Shown here one piece after another: positions 17,133 to 26,769 of a stretch of 58,800 nucleotides of DNA; the stretch's first letter is position 1, and each line of letters starts with the position of its first letter. The DNA is from Oscillospiraceae bacterium (GTDB taxonomy: Bacteria; Bacillota; Clostridia; Oscillospirales; Ruminococcaceae). Where the stretch lies: assembly GCA_902362965.1 (NCBI GenBank), contig CABIYQ010000002.1, positions 44,085 through 102,884 on the forward strand, in the 5' to 3' direction. Position numbers and translations under genes: made by a program. The notes under the pieces were generated by a model. That model saw nothing but the letters and a program-made list of their open reading frames with translations, did no database searches and was not told the DNA's origin.

Positions 17133-17831
17133 ATGAAACGTATATTGGTATGTGAAGACGAGGATACGATACGTGACTTTGTGGTTATCAATTTAAAGCG
17201 TGCAGGATATGAAGTGCATGATGTAAACTGCGGAGAGGATGCATTAAAATTATTTGTTGAAGAAAAGGGAAATTTTGACATAGTACTGCTCGATATAATG
17301 ATGCCGGGAATAGACGGATTTACAGTATGCAAAAAGCTTCGTGAAAAAAGCTCTACGCTGGGAATCATAATGCTTACTGCAAAGGCACAGGAAATGGACA
17401 AGGTAAGCGGACTTATGATGGGCGCTGACGACTATATAACTAAGCCGTTTTCACCCTCCGAGCTGACCGCAAGGGTAGACGCTATTTATAGGAGAGTCTG
17501 CATGAGTTTCGTTAAAGAGGACGAATCGACAGTACTTGAATCCGGTCCTTTCAGTCTGAACCTTAAGAGCAGGACGGTGTCAAAAAACGGAAAGCCTATT
17601 GAGCTTACGCAGGTGGAATATCAGATAATGGAGTACTTTTTAAATAATAAAAATACAGCTCTTGACCGTTCAAGTATTTTGGCTCATATCTGGGGCGATA
17701 ATTATTACGGTGACGATAAGATAGTCGATGTAAATATAAGACGAATAAGAATGAAAATAGAGGATGAGCCTTCAAACCCTAAATATATTCTCACAATTTG
17801 GGGGTACGGCTATAAATGGAATGAGAAATAA
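17133..17831 (+). CDS. OmpR/PhoB-family response regulator
   Basis: 232 residues. Receiver domain (1-118): acidic pair EDED at 8-11, phosphorylated Asp54 in VLLDIMMPG, switch Thr/Lys in LTAKA. Winged-helix DNA-binding domain (about 135-232) ending VDVNIRRIRMKIE...IWGYGYKW. Start: family proteins begin MKRILVCEDE, and GGAG lies 6 nt before the ATG at 17133; in-frame ATG codons at 17097 and 17121 are less likely. The kinase gene overlaps its 3' end by 11 nt. Confidence 0.93.
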   Translation: MKRILVCEDEDTIRDFVVINLKRAGYEVHDVNCGEDALKLFVEEKGNFDIVLLDIMMPGIDGFTVCKKLREKSSTLGIIMLTAKAQEMDKVSGLMMGADDYITKPFSPSELTARVDAIYRRVCMSFVKEDESTVLESGPFSLNLKSRTVSKNGKPIELTQVEYQIMEYFLNNKNTALDRSSILAHIWGDNYYGDDKIVDVNIRRIRMKIEDEPSNPKYILTIWGYGYKWNEK

Positions 17832-19266
17832 TTTAAACGGAGTTGCGGGTTCATTGGGTAAGAAAAGCATAACAAAACGTTGGCTGCTGAATAATATGGG
17901 AATAATCCTTATGATCATGATGGTACTGGAAATGATCCTTATTTATGTGGTTCAGAACTATTATTACAATTCGGCAAAGCAGTATCTGACTTCGAAATTG
18001 AATGCTGTTACCAGTGTTCTTTCACTTTATGCTGATGACGGCACCGTTAATTTTTCGTCAGAAGTGAGAAATATGGTTGAAAATTTTTCGGAAAAAGATA
18101 GAATGGAACTTATGGCAATAAATTCAAAAGGGAAAATCTCCATGACGTCCTCCGGATTCTCTCCTGACGCCGCAGTTTATATGTCGGATTATGAAGAAGC
18201 TATGAAAGCCGAAAATAAATACGGATATTACGTGGGCAAACAAGACAGCGGCGAGAGAATCATGGCTGTTACATATTCAATTTCTTCAATGAACTCCGAA
18301 TACAGTGCGGTCAGAGTGGTGGTCTCGCTGGCAGAAGTTGACTCTGCCGTTACCGGATTTATTGTGATTTTTACAGCGACCTGTATAGGAATACTTCTCC
18401 TTCTTGCATTTACCGGATTTTATTTTATCGGTTCCATTGTAAAACCGGTTCAGCAGATAAGCGAAATAGCGGCAAAATTTGCAAAGGGAGATTTTTCCGT
18501 AAGAATAAAGCATGACAGCGACGATGAGATCGGCGATCTGTGTACGGCGATCAATCATATGGCAGACGAGCTTTCCAATGCGGACGCTATGAAAAACGAG
18601 TTTATTTCTTCTGTTTCCCACGAGCTCAGAACACCGCTGACAGCTATCAGAGGCTGGGCTGAAACTATCAGGACAGAAAGAGATCCTGTAATTTTCAAAA
18701 AAGGTATCAGAGTCATAACAAACGAAACTGAAAGACTTTCCCAGATGGTGGAGGAACTTCTTGACTTTTCAAGAATGCAGAGCGGACATTTTACCTTGCA
18801 GCAGTCTGCTATGGACGTTCTTGCCGAGTTAGGGGAGGCTGCCCTGATTTATGCCGAAAGAGCAAAGATCGAAGATATAACCATGACCTATGAAGAACCG
18901 GAAATGCTTCCGGTAGTTTACGGAGACAAAAACAGAATACGTCAAGTGTTTATCAATATTATTGATAATGCGATAAAATATTCCAACAGAGGCGGAACAG
19001 TAAAAATAGTTGCCGGAACATCTCCTGAGGGAGATATACGGGTTACCGTTGAAGATAACGGCTGTGGGATCAGAAAATCCGATCTGCCGAAAATAAAAAC
19101 AAAGTTTTATAAAGCAAACCATACTAAAAAAGGTTCCGGTATCGGTCTTGCAGTCGCAGATGAAATTATTCAAATGCACGGGGGTACGCTTACTCTTGAA
19201 AGCGAAGAAGGCAAGGGTACCAAAGTTACTATAACTATTCCTCCGCAGAAGACGGAGGATAAATAA
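17821..19266 (+). CDS. Membrane sensor histidine kinase
   Basis: 481 residues: transmembrane segment (about 22-45), extracellular sensor of about 110 residues, second transmembrane segment (about 180-205), HAMP (SIVKPVQQISEIAAKFAKGD), HisKA with the phospho-accepting His at about 267 in SVSHELRTPLTA, and HATPase_c with DNAIKYS, DNGCGI and GSGIGLAVADEI. ATG at 17821 overlaps the response regulator's end; the first membrane segment begins soon after. The layout resembles PhoR/ResE-type kinases, but the signal is unknown. Confidence 0.93.
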   Translation: MRNNLNGVAGSLGKKSITKRWLLNNMGIILMIMMVLEMILIYVVQNYYYNSAKQYLTSKLNAVTSVLSLYADDGTVNFSSEVRNMVENFSEKDRMELMAINSKGKISMTSSGFSPDAAVYMSDYEEAMKAENKYGYYVGKQDSGERIMAVTYSISSMNSEYSAVRVVVSLAEVDSAVTGFIVIFTATCIGILLLLAFTGFYFIGSIVKPVQQISEIAAKFAKGDFSVRIKHDSDDEIGDLCTAINHMADELSNADAMKNEFISSVSHELRTPLTAIRGWAETIRTERDPVIFKKGIRVITNETERLSQMVEELLDFSRMQSGHFTLQQSAMDVLAELGEAALIYAERAKIEDITMTYEEPEMLPVVYGDKNRIRQVFINIIDNAIKYSNRGGTVKIVAGTSPEGDIRVTVEDNGCGIRKSDLPKIKTKFYKANHTKKGSGIGLAVADEIIQMHGGTLTLESEEGKGTKVTITIPPQKTEDK

Positions 19267-19297
19267 CAGTCCTGTATGGACGGAAAGGCAAACGCAG

Positions 19298-20212
19298 ATG
19301 AGTGAGAAAAATCAGCAGCATAAGTCAAAAATAGGCGGACAGGCTCTTATTGAGGGTATTATGATGAACGGGGTAAAAAAAGGCGCTATGGCGTGCCGTC
19401 TGCCGAACGGTGAGATCGATGTAGAGATATGGGATAAAAAACCGGTTACCGCATGGTACAGGAAAACTCCTTTGATAAGAGGAATTTTCAACTTTGTTAT
19501 TTCTATGAAAGACGGTTATAGCTGTCTTATGAAATCTGCTGAAAAACAGATGGACGACGATGAAGCGGAAGAAGACGAAAAGCTCAGCGACAAGGCAATG
19601 AATGCTATTATGGGCGTAGTTATGGTTTTAAGCCTTGTAATCGCTGTGGGACTGTTTGTGTTCCTGCCCAAATGGATAGTGAATTTTGCTGATGTTCTGA
19701 CTGTCAACAGATTTGTCCGCTCATTAGCTGAAGGTATCATAAAAATTATAATTTTTATAGGTTATCTTGCGGCTACTGCATTGATGAAGGACGTAAAGCG
19801 TACATATGAGTATCACGGAGCGGAGCATAAAACTATAGCATGCTTTGAAGCCGGACTGGAGCTTACTGTTGAAAATGTTAAAAAGCAGGTTAGATTTCAC
19901 CCCAGATGCGGAACAAGCTTTATATTTATTACTCTTATTATCAGTATACTTGTAATGTGTCTTGTGCCGTTTACTGTGGTATGGCAGCGTGTGCTTTCAA
20001 GCGTTATTCTTCTGCCGCTTATGGTGGGGATATCCTATGAGCTGATACGTATTGCCGGACGTTATGAAAATATTTTTACAAAAATTCTTTCAGCCCCGGG
20101 ACTGTATATACAGCGTCTTACAACCAAAGAACCGGACGATAAGGAAATTGAGTGCGCTATTGCCGCTATAAAGCCATGTATACCTGATAATCTTGAGGAG
20201 GATAAGTGGTGA
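19298..20212 (+). CDS. DUF1385 (YqhQ-type) membrane protein
   Basis: 304 residues. KIGGQALIEGIMMNG is the family signature; TPLIRGIFNFVISMKDGYS and YEYHGAEHKTIACFEAG follow, with about four to five hydrophobic membrane segments (around 105-130, 145-165, 205-255). Function in the family is not established. Its stop codon overlaps the prmC start (GTGGTGA), a pairing often seen in Clostridia. Confidence 0.9.
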   Translation: MSEKNQQHKSKIGGQALIEGIMMNGVKKGAMACRLPNGEIDVEIWDKKPVTAWYRKTPLIRGIFNFVISMKDGYSCLMKSAEKQMDDDEAEEDEKLSDKAMNAIMGVVMVLSLVIAVGLFVFLPKWIVNFADVLTVNRFVRSLAEGIIKIIIFIGYLAATALMKDVKRTYEYHGAEHKTIACFEAGLELTVENVKKQVRFHPRCGTSFIFITLIISILVMCLVPFTVVWQRVLSSVILLPLMVGISYELIRIAGRYENIFTKILSAPGLYIQRLTTKEPDDKEIECAIAAIKPCIPDNLEEDKW

Positions 20213-21048
20213 CCGCTCCGGAGCTTTATTTTCATGCAAAAAAAATATTTGAATGCAATAATATTGAATCTGCGTCCTTTGAAGCTATGTGTATTCTGGA
20301 ACATGTTTTCGGAAAGAAACTTTCAGTACTTCTTCTGGAAAAACCAACCGCTTCAGAGGAGCAGAAAAATACCGTCAATAATTTAGCGTACAGGAGAATC
20401 AGCGGATATCCACTTCAATATCTTTTAGGAAAATGGGAATTTTTCGGTTTGCCCTTTTATGTAGGGGAGGGAGTTTTAATTCCAAGACAGGATACTGAAA
20501 CTCTTGTTGAAACGGTACTAAAAATCAAACTGCCTGAAAATCCTAAGATTTTGGATCTTTGCAGCGGCAGCGGTTGTATTGGGGTATCTCTTGCACTGAA
20601 TATAAAAAATGCCGATGTTACTGCCGTTGAAATTTCAGATAAAGCGGCTGAATACATAAAGAAAAATGCAGAACTCAATAATACTGACTTAAATATAGTC
20701 AAGGACGATGTTATGTCAGAGAAAACGGCGGAAATATTCAGCGGAATTGATGCAATAGTCTGTAATCCGCCTTATCTTACGGCTGAGGATATGAAATCCC
20801 TGCAAAAAGAAGTAACATTTGAACCTGAAACTGCTCTGTTTGGAGGTAAGGACGGTCTTGATTTTTATAGAAGCATTACAAAAATCTGGAAAGATTGTCT
20901 TAAATCAGGGGGTATTCTTGCCTATGAGATAGGTATGGGACAGGAAGACGCCGTTATGAAAATACTTGAAGAAAATAATTTTATTAATATAGAAATGACA
21001 GAAGATTTATCCGGAATAATACGGGTTGTCCGTGGAGAAAAAATTTAA
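20209..21048 (+). CDS. prmC: Release factor glutamine methyltransferase
   Basis: Methylates the GGQ glutamine of RF1/RF2 with S-adenosylmethionine; about 279 residues. N-terminal helical substrate domain, then the SAM-binding Rossmann fold [17 protein letters not shown] and the catalytic NPPY in [12 protein letters not shown]. Two GTG codons in tandem (20206, 20209) follow AGGAGG; the second has the better 7-nt spacing. Coupled to the DUF1385 gene. prfA is not adjacent. Confidence 0.95.
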   Translation: MTAPELYFHAKKIFECNNIESASFEAMCILEHVFGKKLSVLLLEKPTASEEQKNTVNNLAYRRISGYPLQYLLGKWEFFGLPFYVGEGVLIPRQDTETLVETVLKIKLPENPKILDLCSGSGCIGVSLALNIKNADVTAVEISDKAAEYIKKNAELNNTDLNIVKDDVMSEKTAEIFSGIDAIVCNPPYLTAEDMKSLQKEVTFEPETALFGGKDGLDFYRSITKIWKDCLKSGGILAYEIGMGQEDAVMKILEENNFINIEMTEDLSGIIRVVRGEKI

Positions 21049-21062
21049 CGGAGGAATACAAA

Positions 21063-22274
21063 ATGGCAAAATCAGACTTAAAGAAAAAAGTAAAAGCGAT
21101 AGCTGTTCCAGTAACTAAGGACGAAAAGAAAAAAGCACTTGAAAGTGCCATAGCTCAGATAGAAAAGAATTTCGGAAAAGGAGCTATAATCAAGCTCGGT
21201 GCTAATCAGACTATGAAGGTTGACGCTATTCCTACCGGTTCTATGGGATTGGATCTTGCTTTGGGTATAGGCGGCGTTCCAAGAGGACGAATTGTTGAGC
21301 TTTACGGTCCGGAAAGCTCAGGTAAAACAACTGTAGCACTGCATATTATTGCAGAAGCTCAGAAACAGGGCGGAGAAGTTGCATTTGTAGACGTTGAACA
21401 CGCTCTTGATCCTAAATATGCGGCAGCTGTGGGCGTTGATGTTGACAATCTTTTAGTGTCACAGCCTAACAGCGGTGAAGAAGCTCTTGAGATCATGGAA
21501 GCACTTGTAAGATCCGGTGCTATTGATGTTGTGGTACTGGACTCTGTTGCGGCTCTTACTACAAAAGCTGAAATCGACGGCAATATGGGGGACTCCAATG
21601 TAGGTCAGCTTGCAAGACTTATGTCACAGGCAATGAGAAAGCTTACTCCGCTTCTTTCAAAAACAAACTGCGTTGCCGTATTTATTAATCAGATTCGTGA
21701 AAAGATCGGCGTAATGTACGGTAATCCTGAGACGACTCCGGGCGGACGTGCTTTGAAATTCTACTCATCTGTAATTATTGACGTCAGAAAAGGAGAACCT
21801 ATAAAGAACGGTACTGAACTGATAGGAAACCGTACTAAGATTAAAGTTAAGAAAAATAAGGTGGCTCCGCCGTTTAAGGAATGTGAGTTCGATATTATTT
21901 TCGGTAAGGGTATTTCAAGAATGGGCGAGGTACTGGATATTGCAGTTGAACTGGATATAATCAAAAAGAGCGGTTCTTGGTTCAGCTATGACGGAAAAAA
22001 GCTTGGTCAGGGACGAGATAATGTTAAAAAGGCGCTTGAAGAAAATCCTGAAATGCTTAAAGAGATAGAGCAGAAGGTCATGGAAAATAAGGACGCACTT
22101 GAAGCTGCGGCAAGTACTGTTTCAAGTAAAAGCAAGCTTGAGGAAGCGGCAGAAAATGCAGCAGGTACTGAAGATATAGACGAAATTGTAGGCAGTATGA
22201 CAGACAGCTTTGACGACATTGATCCCGTTGTTAACGCAGAAGACGATTTTGAAGAATTTACTCCTGCCGAATAA
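21063..22274 (+). CDS. recA: Recombinase RecA
   Basis: 403 residues versus the usual about 350. Walker [10 protein letters not shown] at 82-90, Walker [11 protein letters not shown], and the L2/ssDNA loop region [17 protein letters not shown]. It has a Lys-rich N-terminal extension of about 15 residues and an acidic C-terminal tail of roughly 55 residues (after about 345) containing [18 protein letters not shown]. No LexA-type GAAC-N4-GTTC site lies in the 15-nt gap before it, so it is transcribed through from prmC or an internal promoter. recX follows at once. Confidence 0.97.
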   Translation: MAKSDLKKKVKAIAVPVTKDEKKKALESAIAQIEKNFGKGAIIKLGANQTMKVDAIPTGSMGLDLALGIGGVPRGRIVELYGPESSGKTTVALHIIAEAQKQGGEVAFVDVEHALDPKYAAAVGVDVDNLLVSQPNSGEEALEIMEALVRSGAIDVVVLDSVAALTTKAEIDGNMGDSNVGQLARLMSQAMRKLTPLLSKTNCVAVFINQIREKIGVMYGNPETTPGGRALKFYSSVIIDVRKGEPIKNGTELIGNRTKIKVKKNKVAPPFKECEFDIIFGKGISRMGEVLDIAVELDIIKKSGSWFSYDGKKLGQGRDNVKKALEENPEMLKEIEQKVMENKDALEAAASTVSSKSKLEEAAENAAGTEDIDEIVGSMTDSFDDIDPVVNAEDDFEEFTPAE

Positions 22275-22280
22275 AATATA

Positions 22281-22895
22281 ATGGTAATTACAACGCTTGA
22301 AAAATATAAGGGTGAAATGTTCTGTGTTATAGCAGACGGTAATAAAAGAGCTTATCTTCACAGGGATATTATAAGCAAATTTCAGCTTCAAGAGGGTATG
22401 GAAATAAGCAGAGAAAGGTTTGCAGAAGTACTGTTTGCATCGGAACTGAGACGTGCGGCAAGGAGAGCCATGTACCTTATAAATGAAAGGGAATATTCTT
22501 ATATCGGACTTTTTGAAAAGCTTATCAAAAACTATCCGGAGGATATCTGCTATAAGGTAGCTGATATGATGGCGGCAAAGGGGTATGTAAACGACCGCAG
22601 ATTTGCTGAGGGACTGGTCTATAATTATGCACATTGTAAGCTTTATGGTCCTAAAAGAGTTCGTCAGGAGCTTTTTAAAAGGGGTATAAGAGGACGTGTT
22701 GCCGATGAGGCTGTTGAAAGCTGTTATAATGGTCTGTATGATAGATTGGAAGTACTTATAGAAAAGAAGTATGCCGGATATCTTGAAGATTCGGAAGATT
22801 TAAAATCAGTTAATAAGGTTAAAAACGGACTTGTAAGAGCCGGATATGACTATGATGACATTAATAAAGCTATAAAAGATTTTTTGGAAAAATAA
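22281..22895 (+). CDS. recX: Regulatory protein RecX
   Basis: 204 residues; modulates RecA filament activity. The repeated three-helix arrangement is visible with LINEREYSYIGLFEKL, MAAKGYVNDRRFAEGLVYNY and KLYGPKRVRQELFKRGI, the best conserved segment. It begins 6 nt after recA with no obvious Shine-Dalgarno, so translation probably depends on recA. Confidence 0.9.
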   Translation: MVITTLEKYKGEMFCVIADGNKRAYLHRDIISKFQLQEGMEISRERFAEVLFASELRRAARRAMYLINEREYSYIGLFEKLIKNYPEDICYKVADMMAAKGYVNDRRFAEGLVYNYAHCKLYGPKRVRQELFKRGIRGRVADEAVESCYNGLYDRLEVLIEKKYAGYLEDSEDLKSVNKVKNGLVRAGYDYDDINKAIKDFLEK

Positions 22896-22907
22896 GGAGG
22901 GCAGTTT

Positions 22908-24251
22908 ATGCCTATTAAAATCGGAATGGTTTCTTTGGGATGCTCCAAGAATTTGGTGGATTCCGAAAGAATGCTTTATAAATTCAGAAAAAGAGGATAC
23001 GAACTGGTAACAGAGCCGGGACTTTCCGATATTGCAGTTGTTAATACCTGCGGGTTTATTCAGTCTGCAAAGGAGGAGGCAATTGAGACTATCCTTGAAC
23101 TCGTTAAGCTTAAGGAAGAGGGTACTATAAAAAAGATCGTTGTGACCGGTTGTCTTTCCGAACGCTATCAGCAGGAAATGGCAGATGAGTTTCCTGAGAT
23201 CGACGCTGTTGTTGGTATCGGCGACCAAAAAGACATTATTGATATCCTTGATCATGTTCTTGCAAACGAACGAGTTGTTCATTTTGACGACAAGATAAAT
23301 CTTCCTGTAACCGGTGAACGCATTATTTCTACTCTTCCTTTTTTTGCTTACTTAAAAATTGCAGAAGGCTGTAATAACTGCTGCACTTACTGCGCAATTC
23401 CGAAAATCAGAGGCCCTTACAGAAGCGTTCCAATGGAGGAAGTTCTGAAGGAAGCTAAATGGCTTGCTGAAAACGGCGTAACGGAAATCATAGTTATCGC
23501 TCAGGATACTACCAGATATGGCGAGGATCTATACGGCAAATCAAAACTGCCGGAGCTTTTGGAAAAGCTCTGCGGTATAGACGGTCTGAAGTGGATTCGT
23601 GTGCTTTACTGCTACCCTGAGAGAATTACCGATGAGCTGTTGGAAGTAATAGCAAATCAGGAAAAAATAGTAAAGTATATGGATATTCCTATACAGCACT
23701 GCAACGGCGAAATACTTAAAAGAATGAACCGCAGAGGTGATCGTCAGTTTCTAACGGAACTTATGAAAAAGATAAGAAATAAGGTGCCTGATATTGTTAT
23801 CAGGACAACGCTTATTACAGGCTTTCCCGGTGAAACACAGGAACAGTTTGAAGAGCTTGCAGAGTTTGTAAAGGATATGAGGTTTGACAGACTGGGTTGT
23901 TTTGCGTATTCACAAGAGGAGGGGACTGCGGCTGCTTATTTTGACGGTCAGCTTGATGAGGAAATAAAAACTCACAGAGCGGATATTATTATGGAACAGC
24001 AGCAGCTAATCAGTGAGGAAAAGAATTCAGAGAAAATGGACGGCGTATTTGAAGCGGTTGTTGAGGGTTTTGATAAGTGGGCTGAATGCTATTTCGGAAG
24101 AACTGCGGGAGACGCTCCGGATATTGACGGAAAGATTTTCTTTACCAGTGATGAAAAACTGGAGATAGGTCAGTATGTTACGGTTAAAATTACAGATACT
24201 TTAGATTATGATCTTATCGGAGAGGTGATATCCAATGAATCTTCCAAATAA
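22908..24251 (+). CDS. rimO: Ribosomal protein S12 methylthiotransferase
   Basis: Radical-SAM methylthiotransferase acting on Asp of ribosomal protein S12; 447 residues. UPF0004 domain first (GMVSLGCSKNLVDSERML, VNTCGFIQSAKEEAIE) carrying the auxiliary cluster cysteines, then the radical-SAM domain with CxxxCxxC as CNNCCTYC (about 155-162), and a C-terminal TRAM domain. The LGCSKNLVDSE start is diagnostic of RimO rather than MiaB. Overlaps the next gene by 17 nt. Confidence 0.96.
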   Translation: MPIKIGMVSLGCSKNLVDSERMLYKFRKRGYELVTEPGLSDIAVVNTCGFIQSAKEEAIETILELVKLKEEGTIKKIVVTGCLSERYQQEMADEFPEIDAVVGIGDQKDIIDILDHVLANERVVHFDDKINLPVTGERIISTLPFFAYLKIAEGCNNCCTYCAIPKIRGPYRSVPMEEVLKEAKWLAENGVTEIIVIAQDTTRYGEDLYGKSKLPELLEKLCGIDGLKWIRVLYCYPERITDELLEVIANQEKIVKYMDIPIQHCNGEILKRMNRRGDRQFLTELMKKIRNKVPDIVIRTTLITGFPGETQEQFEELAEFVKDMRFDRLGCFAYSQEEGTAAAYFDGQLDEEIKTHRADIIMEQQQLISEEKNSEKMDGVFEAVVEGFDKWAECYFGRTAGDAPDIDGKIFFTSDEKLEIGQYVTVKITDTLDYDLIGEVISNESSK

Positions 24252-24822
24252 GCTTACCCTTTTAAGAACGGTTCTTGTTCCTGTATTTCTTATTTTTGCA
24301 TTGATTGACAGTATTCCGTTTAATTATACGATTGCACTTGCAGTTTTTGCGGCGGCGTCAATTACTGATGCTTTGGACGGTCATATTGCAAGAAAAAACA
24401 ATTTAGTAACAAGCTTTGGAAAATTTCTTGATCCTCTTGCGGATAAAGTACTGGTAGTATCGGCACTTGCGGCATTTGTTGATCTGAAAATAATAAGCTC
24501 TGTACCGCTTATCATAATAGTAGCAAGAGAATTTATGGTTTCCGGACTGAGACTCGTAACTGCCGGTAATGGTATTGTTGTAGCGGCAGGATTCTGGGGC
24601 AAGCTGAAAACTGCGTTTACTATGGTTTCTGTTGTGTTTATTTTAATTTATCTTGCTGTTTCAGGCGATTTTGAGTGGTTTGGACTTAACATTTCCAATA
24701 AAATCAATGATGTGTGCGATTATATTATTCAGATATTGATCTGGGTTTCGACTGCTCTTACTGTAATTTCCGGTCTTGTTTATCTTAAAGGCTACTGGAA
24801 GTATATTGATGCAGATAAATAA
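24235..24822 (+). CDS. pgsA: CDP-diacylglycerol-glycerol-3-phosphate 3-phosphatidyltransferase
   Basis: Makes phosphatidylglycerol phosphate; 195 residues with about five membrane helices. The CDP-alcohol phosphotransferase motif D-x2-DG-x2-AR-x8-G-x3-D-x3-D is intact (DALDGHIAR, then GKFLDPLADK). Ends the recA-recX-rimO-pgsA run. The start has GAGAGGTGAT upstream. Confidence 0.95.
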   Translation: MNLPNKLTLLRTVLVPVFLIFALIDSIPFNYTIALAVFAAASITDALDGHIARKNNLVTSFGKFLDPLADKVLVVSALAAFVDLKIISSVPLIIIVAREFMVSGLRLVTAGNGIVVAAGFWGKLKTAFTMVSVVFILIYLAVSGDFEWFGLNISNKINDVCDYIIQILIWVSTALTVISGLVYLKGYWKYIDADK

Positions 24823-25125
24823 CCTACTTTTTTGAAAAAAAGTAGGCAAAAAACTTTTATATCGTTTTTAGTTAGATGATATAATTAAAATAAGTCTCGA
24901 CAGGTAAGTACAAAGAAAAGTAAAGAAAAAATTTGAAAAAAAGTAGGCAAAAAACTTTTATATTGTTTTTAGTTAGATGATATAATTAAAATAAGTCTCG
25001 ACAGGTCAGTAAATAGAAAAATGAAGAAAAATTTGAAAAAAAGTAGGCAAAAAACTTTTTTGTTTTTAGTTAGATAATATAATTAAAATAAGGCTCGACA
25101 GGTAAGTAAACTAAAGAATGAAGAA
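24823..25125 (+). repeat. Dispersed intergenic repeat, array 4 (three tandem about 101-bp units)
   Basis: Starts directly after the pgsA stop codon with the hairpin CCTACTTTTTT/AAAAAAAGTAGG (24823-24846). Unit starts at 24834, 24935 and 25035 (periods 101 and 100), each with GTAGGCAAAAAACTTTT, a TTAGATGATATAAT-like stretch and a TCTCGACAGGTAAGTA box. Confidence 0.92.
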
Positions 25126-25168
25126 AAAGTTGAAGCTTTATGTCAGTTATGAAAGGACTGGAAGAAAA

Positions 25169-25603
25169 GTGAAACACAGAATAATCTGCAATATATCACT
25201 TGCAGCTGTATTGGGATATAGAATTTATTTGATACTTAACAGTACACAGTATGAATCATTTTACAGCGGAACTTACAGTGGCAAAATAGGGACAGAACTT
25301 CTTTTCCGCTTTTTATGGCAGTGGCTGCCGTTTATCGTAATTGCAGTTGGATTCTTAGCCAATTTTTTTAAACATCCAGTTGATATAGCTATTAACGGTT
25401 TATGTATAGGATTAAGCATGTTTTCATTTTTTTGTGAAGGATTTTTATTCATTACAGATTTATTTGACGGCTATACTCATGATTTTGTTAAACCGTCGAT
25501 TAATATATTTATTGTTATTATTTCTGTTGTTTCAATTGTTTTCAGTGCAAAGGAATATGAAAAAAAGAAAAAAGCCGGTTTACTTAATAATAAAAATACT
25601 TAA
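25169..25603 (+). CDS. Small membrane protein of unknown function
   Basis: About 144 residues with four hydrophobic segments (after KHRIICNISLAAV; WQWLPFIVIAVGFLANF; INGLCIGLSMFSFFCEGF; SINIFIVIISVVSIVFS) and a Lys-rich C-terminus. I recognise no family. An in-frame ATG at 25118 lies inside the repeat array; the GTG at 25169 preceded by AAGGACTGGAAG looks like the native start, so the upstream ATG may be a chance extension from the repeat. Confidence 0.6.
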   Translation: MKHRIICNISLAAVLGYRIYLILNSTQYESFYSGTYSGKIGTELLFRFLWQWLPFIVIAVGFLANFFKHPVDIAINGLCIGLSMFSFFCEGFLFITDLFDGYTHDFVKPSINIFIVIISVVSIVFSAKEYEKKKKAGLLNNKNT

Positions 25604-25636
25604 AGCGCTTATGATAATCATAAGCGCTTTTTTACA
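25602..25636. terminator. Strong bidirectional terminator
   Basis: AAAGCGCTTATGA (25602-25614) pairs perfectly with TCATAAGCGCTTT (25618-25630) over a 3-nt loop, with flanking A- and T-runs. Serves the convergent genes ending at 25603 and 25632. Confidence 0.9.
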
Positions 25637-26180
25637 ATAAAGTATAATCTCTTTCAAAGAGTTCCTCATAGATTTGTTTTTTTAAAAACCCTTCCGGTAC
25701 TTTTTCAAGAAGCTTGTTTCTGATAAATACCTTGCTTTTCTGAGGATAACGAGGCATAAAATTGAGTGCAAGAATGTGTGAAAGTTCACGCTTCCAGAGC
25801 AGTTCCATTTGCTTTTTCAATTTAAATTTAGGATTTATTCCGTGAGGGCGAATAAGCTCGACTTCCGTACCGTTTTCAGTTTCATATACGCAGAAGATTC
25901 CCCAGTAATCAGGGACATGCTTTTCCACGCCTTTGCGGTGCTTTTTACCTACAACTACATAATTCCAATCGAAATAGAGATCGTAATTTTTCACCTGTGA
26001 AGAAAGCCGTGTATAAGAGTCATTGTCGCTTTTAATTTCAAATCCGATAAGACCTCTTTCGGTAACTGCATAAATATCGGCTCTGGATGTATTTATCGGT
26101 ACTTCTTCAAAGGTACGGTGTTTACCGTAATTGTAATCAAGGTAGAGAAATAATGCCTCTCTTATGCCGGGGTCAAGCAT
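25632..26180 (-). CDS. sce7726-like putative nuclease-fold protein
   Basis: 182 residues. The N-terminal part has DIYAVTERGLIGFEIKSDNDS, fitting a PD-(D/E)xK nuclease core (Asp, then E-x-K), and begins with a LDPGIREALFLYL helix as in the sce7726 family, followed by NYDLYFDWNYVVVG. The C-terminal part contains a Lys-rich LLWKRELSHILALN segment. Family assignment is from memory and moderate; substrate unknown. The ATG overlaps the stop of the flavodoxin-type gene (TAATG), so the two are translationally coupled. Confidence 0.6.
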   Translation of the reverse strand: MLDPGIREALFLYLDYNYGKHRTFEEVPINTSRADIYAVTERGLIGFEIKSDNDSYTRLSSQVKNYDLYFDWNYVVVGKKHRKGVEKHVPDYWGIFCVYETENGTEVELIRPHGINPKFKLKKQMELLWKRELSHILALNFMPRYPQKSKVFIRNKLLEKVPEGFLKKQIYEELFERDYTLL

Positions 26181-26719
26181 TACAGATTTTTACCCATTTC
26201 ATAAGCCTTGTTCAGTATGGCTTCAATATTGCTGTCACCGCCGATAATAAGCTTATCAGTCAGTTCCATACCTTTACCTGTAAATGTACTCAAGTACCAG
26301 TCATAGGTAGCGGGATATTTCGAATAATTTTCAGGAGCACCCTGTGCAAAAATACCGGCAAGCTTTATTCCAGGCTGAAGACGGGAAGTCTTGTCCGGAT
26401 TGTTCATGCAGTAATGCCTGTTCATAAATGTGATCATAGGTCCTGCAATATTTGCATAGTAGTTAGGTGAGGTTACAAGCAAAGCCGAGCATGAACGCAG
26501 TTCACCGTAATATTTCTGCATGTCATCCTGTATAACGCAGTCAGTACCGTTTCTGCGGCAGCTTCCGCAGCCGGTACAGCCCTTGATATTCATATCATTT
26601 GCTCTGAAAATGACTGATTTGTATCCATCTTCTTCTGCACCTTTTATAAACTCCATTGCGGCCTTTTCAGAGACGGAGTCCCGTCTGGCACTTCCTAAAA
26701 CAACAACTAATTTTTTCAT
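26180..26719 (-). CDS. Flavodoxin-family NAD(P)H-dependent oxidoreductase
   Basis: 179 residues of the NADPH-dependent FMN reductase/flavodoxin fold: VVVLGSARRDSVSEKAA is the phosphate-binding loop, followed by CTGCGSCRRNGTDCVIQDDM with a Cys cluster, and SPNYYANIAGPM as the flavin-ring loop. Members reduce quinones, iron-sulfur or azo substrates; the exact one is unknown. GGAGG 8 nt before the ATG. Only 50 bp, mostly a terminator hairpin, separate it from the upstream gene on the same strand. Confidence 0.85.
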   Translation of the reverse strand: MKKLVVVLGSARRDSVSEKAAMEFIKGAEEDGYKSVIFRANDMNIKGCTGCGSCRRNGTDCVIQDDMQKYYGELRSCSALLVTSPNYYANIAGPMITFMNRHYCMNNPDKTSRLQPGIKLAGIFAQGAPENYSKYPATYDWYLSTFTGKGMELTDKLIIGGDSNIEAILNKAYEMGKNL

Positions 26720-26734
26720 TTATAATACCTCCGA

Positions 26735-26765
26735 AAAAAGAACGGCAAAAACCGTTCTTTTTAAA
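26735..26765 (-). terminator. Terminator/attenuator between two same-strand genes
   Basis: AAAAAGAACGG (26735-26745) pairs with CCGTTCTTTTT (26752-26762) and on the minus strand is followed by TTTTTT. It lies between the 26770 gene and the flavodoxin-type gene with no room for a promoter after it, so some read-through must occur or the downstream genes use a promoter inside the 26770 gene. Confidence 0.8.
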
Positions 26766-26769
26766 ATAA

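Noticed and set aside
24661..24849. Minus-strand reading frame beginning MPTFFQKS
   Set aside because: Begins in the repeat hairpin and overlaps pgsA on the opposite strand.
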